Assembly (NCBI GenBank): GCA_031256155.1
Contig: JAIRRD010000059.1
Location: 1 to 6,280, forward strand
Direction of reading: 5' to 3'
Origin: Holophagales bacterium
GTDB lineage: Bacteria; Acidobacteriota; Holophagae; Holophagales; Holophagaceae
Length of the DNA: 6,280 nucleotides
In this document: positions 1 through 5,826 of the stretch, piece after piece
Numbering within the stretch: the first letter of the stretch is position 1
How the letters are laid out: every line of letters starts with the position of its first letter
Made by a program: the position numbers and the translations under genes
The notes under the pieces: generated by a model
Told to the model about the DNA's origin: nothing
Seen by the model: the letters and a program-made list of their open reading frames with translations, nothing else
Databases searched by the model: none

Positions 1-1185
1 TTTTGGGTCAGACGCGGAAGCTGCCAGGAAAATCGTGCTGAAGAAGGCCTGGCTCATTTCATTGAACACGCTGTATTCAAAGGTACAGATAAATATCCAA
101 CGCCTGAAATAATATCTGAAATCTCGGATTATCTCGGCGGTCACATAGACGCCTTTACAGGCAAAGAGAGCGCGTGTTTTTACGGAAAGGTTTTACGTGA
201 ACGATTGCCTGATCTCGTGGATCTTTTATGTGACCTTGTCACCTCCCCCAAATTTGAACCCGATGAATTGGTTCGTGAGCGGAATGTAATTCTCGAAGAA
301 ATAAATCAGAGCGAAGACCAGCCTGATGATTGGGTGAGCGAATTATTTTATCAGAATTTTTGGGAAGGCGGCTCTCTCAGTCATTCCATATTGGGCAGAC
401 CGGAACAAGTGCGCCATTACACAGCAAACAATGTAAAAGATTTTTTTTACAAGACTTACAAGCCAAAAAACCTGCTGATTGTTGCCGCTGGAGACATAGA
501 CAGCGACAACTTTATTTCGCTTGTGGAGCCGATACTGGAAGGGCATTTGAAGAACGATTGCCCGGAAGAGTCCGAAATCAAGCCCAATCTCTGTCGCCCA
601 TTTATTCAAAACATTAGGCGCAGAAGCCTCAACCAAACCAGTTTAGTCATGGGATTTCCTGCGCCATGTCACCGCCATGCCGACAGAGTAGCCGCAAATC
701 TGCTTTGCAATATTCTTGGCGGTGGCATGTCCAGCAGGTTGTTTCTTGAATTGAGGGAAAAGCATGCTCTCTGCTATCAAATAGGCAGCTATACCAGTCA
801 TTACTGCGACTCAGGCGCACTTCAAATTGCGGCCAGTTGCGCAGCGAGCAAAGCGCGGGAATTAGTGCAGCGCGCTATGGCGGAGTGTTGGCGGCTTGCC
901 GCCTATGGTTCAACCCAAGCTGAACTTGACCGAGCCAAATTGCAATTGCGTACAAGCTTGGTATTTAGCCAGGAGAGCAGTGGCAGCCGCATGTTTTCCA
1001 TTGCACATCAAGCCATGCACATGGACAGCATTTTGGACATAGACCAACAATTAGCTGAAATAGACAACATCACGCTTGAACAGGTTTGCAGAGTCGCCAG
1101 AGAAATACTCGTTCCAGAGTTAGTGGGCATATCCGCATTGGGGATAAAAAGAGGAAGTGAAATCAGATTTCATGATTATAAGTGA
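1..1185 (+). CDS. M16 family zinc metallopeptidase (processing-peptidase-like), 5'-truncated
   Basis: The reading frame is already open at base 1, so the N-terminus is missing; 394 codons remain before a TGA. Typical single-chain bacterial members are about 400-430 residues, so perhaps 20-40 residues are lost. The inverted zinc motif HFIEH is at visible residues 19-23 (bases 55-69). After exactly 76 residues comes Glu100 in ERNVILEE, which fits the HxxEH-x76-E pattern of the pitrilysin/mitochondrial processing peptidase family: two His and the distal Glu bind zinc, and the first motif Glu is the general base. The second half carries GGGMSSRLFLELREKHALCY (residues 240-259), the conserved Arg/Tyr segment of the M16 C-terminal domain. 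The protein is therefore probably active and built as one chain with both halves. The natural substrate is unknown; the family cleaves peptides or small unfolded proteins. No transmembrane segment is seen in the visible part. Its stop overlaps the rlmN start. Confidence 0.93.
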   Translation, partial: FWVRRGSCQENRAEEGLAHFIEHAVFKGTDKYPTPEIISEISDYLGGHIDAFTGKESACFYGKVLRERLPDLVDLLCDLVTSPKFEPDELVRERNVILEEINQSEDQPDDWVSELFYQNFWEGGSLSHSILGRPEQVRHYTANNVKDFFYKTYKPKNLLIVAAGDIDSDNFISLVEPILEGHLKNDCPEESEIKPNLCRPFIQNIRRRSLNQTSLVMGFPAPCHRHADRVAANLLCNILGGGMSSRLFLELREKHALCYQIGSYTSHYCDSGALQIAASCAASKARELVQRAMAECWRLAAYGSTQAELDRAKLQLRTSLVFSQESSGSRMFSIAHQAMHMDSILDIDQQLAEIDNITLEQVCRVAREILVPELVGISALGIKRGSEIRFHDYK

Positions 1186-2315
1186 GCCAAAACCAACAGA
1201 CTCTTGGGCGGCATTTAGAGCGGACGGCGAAATGGAAGCGCAGACGTACAAATTTGGCATCACCTGCCATCAAAGGTATCGAAGTGACTGATTCGATTAA
1301 AACTTCAGTATTTGGCTTATTACCGGAAGATTTTCACGTAATGGAATGCCCCGGCAGGCCTGAGCATGTTTTTGCCCAGATTCAAAAGTTTTCGGATTGG
1401 CGAGATGGCCAGCCCAATTTACGCAACGAAATACGCCAATGGATAAAAGACAATGTGGATTTTCGTCTGCCTGAAATATTGGAAATCTGTTCATCCACTG
1501 ACGGAGCGACCAAAGTGGCGCTCGAACTAACTGACGGGTCGCACATTGAGGCGGTACACATGCCCAGAGAAGTACACAACCCCAGGGTGACATTATGTAT
1601 TTCCAGCCAGGTTGGGTGCGCGATGGGGTGTGTCTTTTGTGCTACTGGCCGCATGGGATTCGTGCGCAATTTGACTGCTGGTGAAATAGTCGGACAAGTC
1701 CATGTTTTGTTGAAAGCGCTTGGACCTCAGCATCCACACCAATTGACATTAGTTTTCATGGGCATGGGCGAACCATTGCATAATTTGGAAAATGTTCATC
1801 GCGCAGTCAGAATTTTCAACCATGTTTCTGGCCTGAACATAAGTACGCGCCGCATCACGTTGAGTACAGCCGGCCTTATTCCAGATATGAATCGCCTCTC
1901 AAAGCTGCATCCGCGGCCATGGCTGGCGATTTCACTCAACAGCAGTAGCGATGAACAGCGCCAAAAGCTTATGCCGATTGGAAATACCTATTCAATGAAA
2001 GAATTGCGCTTAGCTCTTGATCATTGGGGGCTTTTGAACGGCGAAAAACTCCTGATCGGGTACATATTACTGGATGGCATTAACGACAAACCGGAAGATG
2101 CGGAAAGAACGGCTGACTGGCTTGGTGATCTCAGGCGGGTATCCAACGTAAATTTGATTTCATTCAATGAACATGAGGGGTGTAGTTTTAAAGCGCCGCC
2201 ACATGAAACACAAGAAAGATTTGCTTCAGCCCTCAAAGACAACGGCTGTTTTGTGACACGTCGTAAAAGTCGCGGTGGAGATGTGAGTGGTGCCTGCGGC
2301 CAGTTAATCAGATGA
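1182..2315 (+). CDS. rlmN: 23S rRNA (A2503-C2)/tRNA (A37-C2) methyltransferase, radical SAM
   Basis: RlmN puts a methyl group on C2 of A2503 in 23S rRNA, and in some bacteria on A37 of tRNAs, by a radical-SAM ping-pong mechanism in the cytoplasm. In the 377-residue reading, the CxxxCxxC iron-sulfur motif is Cys146, Cys150, Cys153 in VGCAMGCVFCATG. Cys139 (TLCISSQVGC) sits seven residues before the first cluster cysteine, as does the catalytic C118 of the E. coli enzyme. The methyl-carrying cysteine is Cys372 in the C-terminal GACGQL. MGMGEP (193-198) is the SAM-binding GGEP-like motif. Both mechanistic cysteines are present, which favours RlmN or Cfr-type activity; a housekeeping RlmN is far more likely in this setting. 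The GTG at 1182 overlaps the upstream TGA (GTGA) but lacks a close Shine-Dalgarno. The family core starts near residue 43 (VFGLLPEDF), so an internal GTG at 1284, preceded by AAAGG at 1272-1276, is a serious alternative start giving 343 residues. Confidence 0.96.
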   Translation: MSQNQQTLGRHLERTAKWKRRRTNLASPAIKGIEVTDSIKTSVFGLLPEDFHVMECPGRPEHVFAQIQKFSDWRDGQPNLRNEIRQWIKDNVDFRLPEILEICSSTDGATKVALELTDGSHIEAVHMPREVHNPRVTLCISSQVGCAMGCVFCATGRMGFVRNLTAGEIVGQVHVLLKALGPQHPHQLTLVFMGMGEPLHNLENVHRAVRIFNHVSGLNISTRRITLSTAGLIPDMNRLSKLHPRPWLAISLNSSSDEQRQKLMPIGNTYSMKELRLALDHWGLLNGEKLLIGYILLDGINDKPEDAERTADWLGDLRRVSNVNLISFNEHEGCSFKAPPHETQERFASALKDNGCFVTRRKSRGGDVSGACGQLIR

Positions 2316-2346
2316 AATGCGGATGAAATCATAAAAAAATTTTTAT
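2311..2346 (+). repeat. Short direct repeat and AT-only inverted repeat after rlmN
   Basis: GATGAAAT occurs at 2311-2318 (containing the rlmN stop) and again at 2322-2329, an 11-base period. Directly after it, ATAAAAA (2331-2337) and TTTTTAT (2340-2346) form an inverted repeat around AA. An outer pair, ATGCGGA (2317-2323) and TCCGCAT (2378-2384), could close a longer, mostly unpaired loop. The AT-only stem is too weak for a convincing intrinsic terminator, so whether transcription ends here is undecided. Confidence 0.4.
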
Positions 2347-2415
2347 AAACACATTTCTTTATTTGAAATTATGCAACTCCGCATCGTAATGAGAGTATAT
2401 TAATGTTTGAGGTAT

Positions 2416-2445
2416 TTGAATTTTTATGCCGCAGTTCAGTATGTT
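2416..2445 (+). promoter_or_regulatory. Possible sigma70-type promoter for ftsA-ftsZ
   Basis: TTGAAT (2416-2421) and TATGTT (2440-2445) are separated by 18 bases and match the vegetative -35 and -10 consensus at four positions each. Transcription would begin near 2452, leaving a leader of about 30 bases before ftsA. A second -10-like TATATT lies at 2396-2401 without a good partner. This 166-base gap is the largest in the window, which is the main reason to expect a promoter here. The gap is AT-rich, so chance matches are likely. Confidence 0.25.
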
Positions 2446-2460
2446 TTTTGAATTAAAGCT

Positions 2461-2477
2461 TGGCGCCATGGCGAGGA
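2461..2477 (+). promoter_or_regulatory. ftsA ribosome-binding region with overlapping palindromes
   Basis: GAGGA at 2473-2477 is the likely Shine-Dalgarno. It lies 4 bases before ATG 2482 and 10 bases before the in-frame ATG 2488, so either start is possible. Just upstream, and partly overlapping it, are two overlapping palindromes: TGGCGCCA (2461-2468) and CGCCATGGCG (2464-2473). This GC-rich patch stands out from the AT-rich leader. It might fold over the ribosome site or bind a protein, but no regulator is indicated. Confidence 0.45.
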
Positions 2478-2481
2478 TCGC

Positions 2482-3720
2482 ATGATTATGCCTCCGATTA
2501 AGCAACCTAGCGTGCTTCTCGGATTAGACCTTGGTGCCAGCAAAGTTGTAGCTGCTGTTGCTGTTCAGCAGGAAGATGATTTACTCAGAGTAACGGGTGC
2601 CAGTCTTGCCAGTCCGCAAGGCGGCATAAGGCAAGGGGAAATAACAGACATTAACTTAACCGTGGCAGCCATCAATAGGGCCGTAGAAGAAGCCATGCGC
2701 ACCGCTGGCCAAACAAAACTTGACGGCATTTTAGTTTCCGTAGATGGAATTCAGTTCAAGGGCGAAAACCTAAGAGATTCAGTAACTATTTCAAGTCCTG
2801 ATCGAGTGATTACCACGCATGACCGAGACCGTGTCATGGAACAAGCCACAAACGCTTGCAAGCTGGCCAAAGAAGAGACTGTTCTGCACAAGAATCCACA
2901 GATGTTTCATATTAAAGGGCAGAGGGATATAAAAAATCCAGTGAACATGATTGGGGATACACTTGAGGTGGAAGTCAGAATTATTGTCGCCCCCGGCTCA
3001 GTGCTTGAAAACATCAACAGAGCGCTTCACTTATCCGGTTTGGGAGGGGCCAGGCTCTGGTATTCTCCCCTTGCGAGCGCAAAAGCGGTTCTCACGCGCG
3101 AAGATGCGGAAAATGGCGCGGTTGTTGTTGATGTTGGAGATCAGCTCACCCATCTAGGCATATTTGTGCGCGGAGCGCTGTTTCACAGTGCGGTTATTCC
3201 CATAGGTGGCATGCACTTTACCAAAGACCTTGAAATCACCAAACATCTTGGCGGTATTAGCGTTGCGGAGCGGATCAAGCGGCTCTACGGGACTGTTTTA
3301 CCCATTCAGGTTCCTCCCGAGGAAATGATTGAACTGGAAGACGAGGGTAGACAAGTTTCCAGGCGGGAGCTTGCTGAAGTCTTGCACGCCAGGGCCGTAG
3401 AGTTGCTCAATATGGTGCTTGCTGAAATCGGTCGGAGTGGTATTACTCATGAAATTCATGGAGGTGTTTACATGGTAGGCGGCGGTGCCCTTTTGCCCCA
3501 TCTGCCAATTTTAGCCCAGACTATACTTGGCAGAGCTCGCGTTTCCCTGGGCAAAGTCTTAGGACTACAGGGTCTTCCGCAGGTTGTCCAGAATCCGCTC
3601 TACACAAATGCTCTGGGAGCGGTAAAAGTATTGAATGAAGATATGAATGAATCAGCACCTAAACCAAGTCGGACAAATGGTTTATTTGAAAAGCTGAAAA
3701 ATCTGAAAAACTGGGTATAA
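2482..3720 (+). CDS. ftsA: Cell division protein FtsA (actin-like membrane anchor of FtsZ)
   Basis: FtsA is an actin-fold ATP-binding protein that tethers FtsZ filaments to the inner face of the cytoplasmic membrane and helps recruit later divisome proteins. At 412 residues it has the usual length. The phosphate-1 motif is LGLDLGASKVVAAVA (13-27). The FtsA-specific 1C subdomain runs from about 84 to 170 and includes VLHKNPQMF and NPVNMIGDTLEVEV. The adenosine motif is VGGGALLPHL (332-341), followed by NPLYTNALGA near the end. The last 14 residues, NGLFEKLKNLKNWV, form the expected C-terminal amphipathic membrane-targeting helix, reached through a polar linker (about 386-398). The phosphate-2 segment is odd: DVGDQLTHLGIF (217-228) replaces the usual DIGxGTTD-type sequence. 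The annotated start ATG has GAGGA 4 bases upstream; ATG 2488, two codons later, is equally plausible. ftsZ follows after 23 bases, so the pair is very likely co-transcribed. Confidence 0.96.
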   Translation: MIMPPIKQPSVLLGLDLGASKVVAAVAVQQEDDLLRVTGASLASPQGGIRQGEITDINLTVAAINRAVEEAMRTAGQTKLDGILVSVDGIQFKGENLRDSVTISSPDRVITTHDRDRVMEQATNACKLAKEETVLHKNPQMFHIKGQRDIKNPVNMIGDTLEVEVRIIVAPGSVLENINRALHLSGLGGARLWYSPLASAKAVLTREDAENGAVVVDVGDQLTHLGIFVRGALFHSAVIPIGGMHFTKDLEITKHLGGISVAERIKRLYGTVLPIQVPPEEMIELEDEGRQVSRRELAEVLHARAVELLNMVLAEIGRSGITHEIHGGVYMVGGGALLPHLPILAQTILGRARVSLGKVLGLQGLPQVVQNPLYTNALGAVKVLNEDMNESAPKPSRTNGLFEKLKNLKNWV

Positions 3721-3734
3721 ATGAAAGTGTTGAC

Positions 3735-3743
3735 GGAGTGTTC
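3735..3743 (+). promoter_or_regulatory. ftsZ ribosome-binding site deciding the start
   Basis: GGAG at 3735-3738 lies 5 bases before ATG 3744. The alternative GTG at 3738, in the same frame and two codons longer, would overlap this site and has no Shine-Dalgarno of its own. ATG 3744 is therefore preferred. Confidence 0.75.
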
Positions 3744-4958
3744 ATGACTGACATCGCGTTTTTGCCAAGCCCCCCTGATTTACCTGGTGCCAACATCAAG
3801 GTTGTTGGGGTGGGGGGAGCTGGCTGCAACGCTTTGAACAGAATGATTGAAAGCGGCGTATCCGGTGTTCAATTCATAGCAATGAACACGGATCAGCAGA
3901 GCCTTTCTCAGTGCAAGGCAGAAGTCAAAATTCCCCTTGGACCGGAATCAATGCGTGGACTCGGCGCTGGCGGCAATTTAGAGCGCGGCGCTGTTGCCGC
4001 AGAAGAGAGCAGGGAAGAAATCATGTCAACTCTTCAAGGTGCCGACATGATTTTTATTGCGGCTGGTATGGGAGGTGGTACCGGAACCGGCGCTGCTCCA
4101 GTTATTGCCAGTTACGCAAGAGAGCTGGGAGCACTCGCCGTTTCGGTTGTCCTGACTCCATGCCGCTGGGAAGGTGTAGGTAAAGTTCAAAAAGCCGCTA
4201 TTGGTTTAGAGAATCTTCGCAATATGGCAGACACAGTCATAGTTGTTTCCAATGAAAAAATAAAAAATTTGTGTGACCGCAATGTAAAGACAAAAGACGC
4301 TTATAGAGCTGCGGACAGCGTTTTGATTCAAGGTGTCCGAGGAATCAGCGACCTCATTTTGCGTCCAGGAATGATAAATGGTGATTTTGCGGATGTTGAA
4401 GCTGTTCTACGAAACAGTCGGGAAGCCTTGATTGGCACTGGCGCGGGCCGTGGTGATGATGCCATTCTTGACGCTGTTCGCAAAGCCCTGGATTGTCCGC
4501 TTTTAGAACACGATCAGCATGGTGCCGCAACCAAAGTCATTGTTTCTGTGATGGCTGATTGGGATCAAGTCGAACATTCAGCCATTGAAACGGCAATGAA
4601 TTACCTGAGTGAACACTACAAAGGACAGCCAGACATCAAACTTTGTCAAGTCGAGGCACCTGAACTGGAAGATCGCGTTCTTGTGACCGTATTGGCTTCT
4701 GGCTTTATTAATTCTATTGAAGAGATAGAAGAAGTAGTGCAGCTACCTCAAAAAACTGATATCTCTGAACCGCCAACAGTGGCTATTGCCTCAATCACGC
4801 GCGTGTACGGCGATACATCTGTCAACCCTGAATTTATGACACCCACCAGACTCCTGCCCAGACCGCCCACACCAAGCGGTGAATTGGATGGATTGACGCA
4901 GGATCTTCATGTTCCGGCAATTATGCGTATTTCCCAAGGCCGTTTGCCTATAGAGTAG
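3744..4958 (+). CDS. ftsZ: Cell division GTPase FtsZ (tubulin homologue)
   Basis: FtsZ polymerises with GTP into the mid-cell ring that organises cytokinesis. The 404-residue protein has the family order: VGGAGCNAL (23-31), MNTDQQSL (47-54), GAGGNLERG (75-83), the tubulin signature GMGGGTGTG (108-116), and the T7 loop NGDFADV (212-218). In that loop Asn212, Asp214 and Asp217 match the residues that complete GTP hydrolysis in the next subunit. The C-terminal domain runs to about 325 (VTVLASGF), then a linker of about 60 residues, then LHVPAIMR (388-395), a divergent form of the DIPAFLR-type peptide that binds FtsA. Departures from the usual sequence include VLTPCRWEG (136-144) where TKPFxFEG is common, Lys147 where E. 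coli has Arg143, NLE for NPE in the T3 loop, and Tyr187 for the guanine-stacking Phe. The catalytic set is intact, so a working GTPase is expected. The gene directly follows ftsA. Confidence 0.97.
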   Translation: MTDIAFLPSPPDLPGANIKVVGVGGAGCNALNRMIESGVSGVQFIAMNTDQQSLSQCKAEVKIPLGPESMRGLGAGGNLERGAVAAEESREEIMSTLQGADMIFIAAGMGGGTGTGAAPVIASYARELGALAVSVVLTPCRWEGVGKVQKAAIGLENLRNMADTVIVVSNEKIKNLCDRNVKTKDAYRAADSVLIQGVRGISDLILRPGMINGDFADVEAVLRNSREALIGTGAGRGDDAILDAVRKALDCPLLEHDQHGAATKVIVSVMADWDQVEHSAIETAMNYLSEHYKGQPDIKLCQVEAPELEDRVLVTVLASGFINSIEEIEEVVQLPQKTDISEPPTVAIASITRVYGDTSVNPEFMTPTRLLPRPPTPSGELDGLTQDLHVPAIMRISQGRLPIE

Positions 4959-5016
4959 ATTTTCGTTCTTAAAATGCACGATTATTTTGTATCCCGCATT
5001 GCGCGTTGCAAATTCC

Positions 5017-5037
5017 CTTGCGTGTATGCCGCACAAG
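5017..5037 (+). promoter_or_regulatory. Weak hairpin before the SpoU methyltransferase start
   Basis: CTTGCGTG (5017-5024) can pair with CGCACAAG (5030-5037) across a five-base TATGC loop, with one C-A mismatch and one G-U pair. It ends three bases before ATG 5041 and has no trailing U-tract, so it is not terminator-like. The rest of the 82-base ftsZ downstream gap (4959-5040) shows no convincing promoter or Shine-Dalgarno. Confidence 0.25.
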
Positions 5038-5040
5038 CTC

Positions 5041-5826
5041 ATGAACCTGTCTGAACCAATATTGTTGAGCAGCAAGTCAAACTCGCGTTTCAAACAGATG
5101 CGGACGACTTTGGCTGTGTCCGGTGTCAAGCGTACCCATACGATTTTGTTGGGTGAAAAATTAATATTGGAGTGGTTTGAATCAAAGCCACTTGTTGCTA
5201 GTAACCGCTTATGGCCGATACGCTGGCTACGTTTGGAAGGGCATAAAACACACCACATTGAGCGGGAATTAAAATTAGAGACCTGGGAATTGAGTGAAAA
5301 TTTAATGAGGGATATATCAGACACAGCAAGCCCGCCATCACTAGCGCTAGTGATGGAATTAGGTGATGAGCCGTGTGGTACAATCGCAGACTTGGTTATT
5401 GTGCCTTGGGGGATTCAAGACCCAGGCAACTTAGGCGCAATCCTTCGTTCAGCCGCCGCCTTTGGTTTTCAAGAAGCGATATTGGGGCCTGGATGCGCCG
5501 ATCCATTTAATCCAAAGGCTTTGCGCGGCTCCATGGGTGCCGCTTTCACAATGCCGTTGCGGCGTTTTGATAAAAAATGCTTTGCCGATGGCCGATGGAT
5601 TGCATTGGACAGTGAACCCAACGCGTTGCTGATTGAAAGCGTTGACCTGAGTGTCCCGTTGCGTTTAATGGTTGGCAATGAGGGACATGGATGGCGGGAT
5701 GTTGAATTGCCTGAACATTGCGTCAGGACAGCAATACCAATCTCCAAAGTTGAAAGTCTGAATGCAGCTGTTGCCGTAGGGATTGCATGTTACGAAGCAG
5801 CCAAAAAATTTAAGGGGTACACTTGA
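5041..5826 (+). CDS. SpoU/TrmH (SPOUT) family RNA 2'-O-ribose methyltransferase
   Basis: This enzyme should transfer a methyl group from SAM to a ribose 2'-OH in rRNA or tRNA, acting as a dimer with a trefoil-knot fold. With ATG 5041 it has 261 residues. The N-terminal L30e-like RNA-binding part begins at once (PILLSSKSNSRFKQMR, residues 6-21). The catalytic domain carries all three SpoU motifs: DPGNLGAILRSAAAFG (127-142, with Asn130 and Arg136), LMVGNEGHGW (209-218), and IPISKVESLNAAVAVG (233-248, with Asn241). ALRGSMGAAF (160-169) is also typical. The two-domain layout resembles rRNA methyltransferases of the TsnR/RlmB type, but the target nucleotide cannot be read from sequence. The start is uncertain: TTG 4987, ATG 5026 and ATG 5041 are in frame and none has a clear Shine-Dalgarno. 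ATG 5041 is chosen because family similarity begins right after it. The gene overlaps the next by TTGA. Confidence 0.92.
   Translation: MNLSEPILLSSKSNSRFKQMRTTLAVSGVKRTHTILLGEKLILEWFESKPLVASNRLWPIRWLRLEGHKTHHIERELKLETWELSENLMRDISDTASPPSLALVMELGDEPCGTIADLVIVPWGIQDPGNLGAILRSAAAFGFQEAILGPGCADPFNPKALRGSMGAAFTMPLRRFDKKCFADGRWIALDSEPNALLIESVDLSVPLRLMVGNEGHGWRDVELPEHCVRTAIPISKVESLNAAVAVGIACYEAAKKFKGYT
5335..5356. repeat. Perfect 22-bp palindrome inside the SpoU gene
   Basis: The arm CCATCACTAGC (5335-5345) is followed with no spacer by its exact reverse complement (5346-5356). The dyad lies in frame in the methyltransferase gene and encodes part of PPSLALVME, at the junction between the N-terminal RNA-binding domain and the SpoU catalytic domain. 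Symmetry stops at the next base on each side (G against A). With no loop it would form only a shorter hairpin in RNA; as DNA it has the form of a site for a dimeric binding protein. Confidence 0.9.
5812..5822 (+). promoter_or_regulatory. Ribosome-binding site for the lnt-like gene
   Basis: AAGGGG at 5812-5817, inside the end of the SpoU gene, lies 5 bases before TTG 5823. It supports this unusual TTG start, which overlaps the upstream TGA (TTGA) and implies translational coupling. Confidence 0.7.

Noticed and set aside
205..1185. Treating TTG 205 as the start of the M16 gene
   Set aside because: The frame is open upstream to base 1 and contains the essential HFIEH zinc motif, so this codon is internal.
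1182..2315. Cfr-type antibiotic-resistance methyltransferase instead of RlmN
   Set aside because: Cfr shares the core motifs, but the chromosomal housekeeping setting and the RlmN-like motif sequences (MGMGEP, GACGQL) give no sign of a resistance cassette.
2331..2346. Intrinsic terminator after rlmN
   Set aside because: The stem has only A-T pairs and no GC-rich portion, so it would be too unstable for a typical rho-independent terminator.
2456..2471. Adjacent AAGCTT, GGCGCC and CCATGG sites that resemble a cloning linker
   Set aside because: They sit naturally between native leader and ftsA coding sequence with no vector sequence around them; chance clustering is the simpler reading.
4974..5054. 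26-codon ORF after ftsZ (ATG 4974) as a small gene
   Set aside because: It has no Shine-Dalgarno, no recognisable features, and overlaps the likely start of the SpoU gene in another frame.
4791..5324. Long antisense ORF of 177 codons across the ftsZ end and the SpoU gene start
   Set aside because: It overlaps two recognised genes on the other strand, its translation resembles no family, and it looks like a frame shadow.
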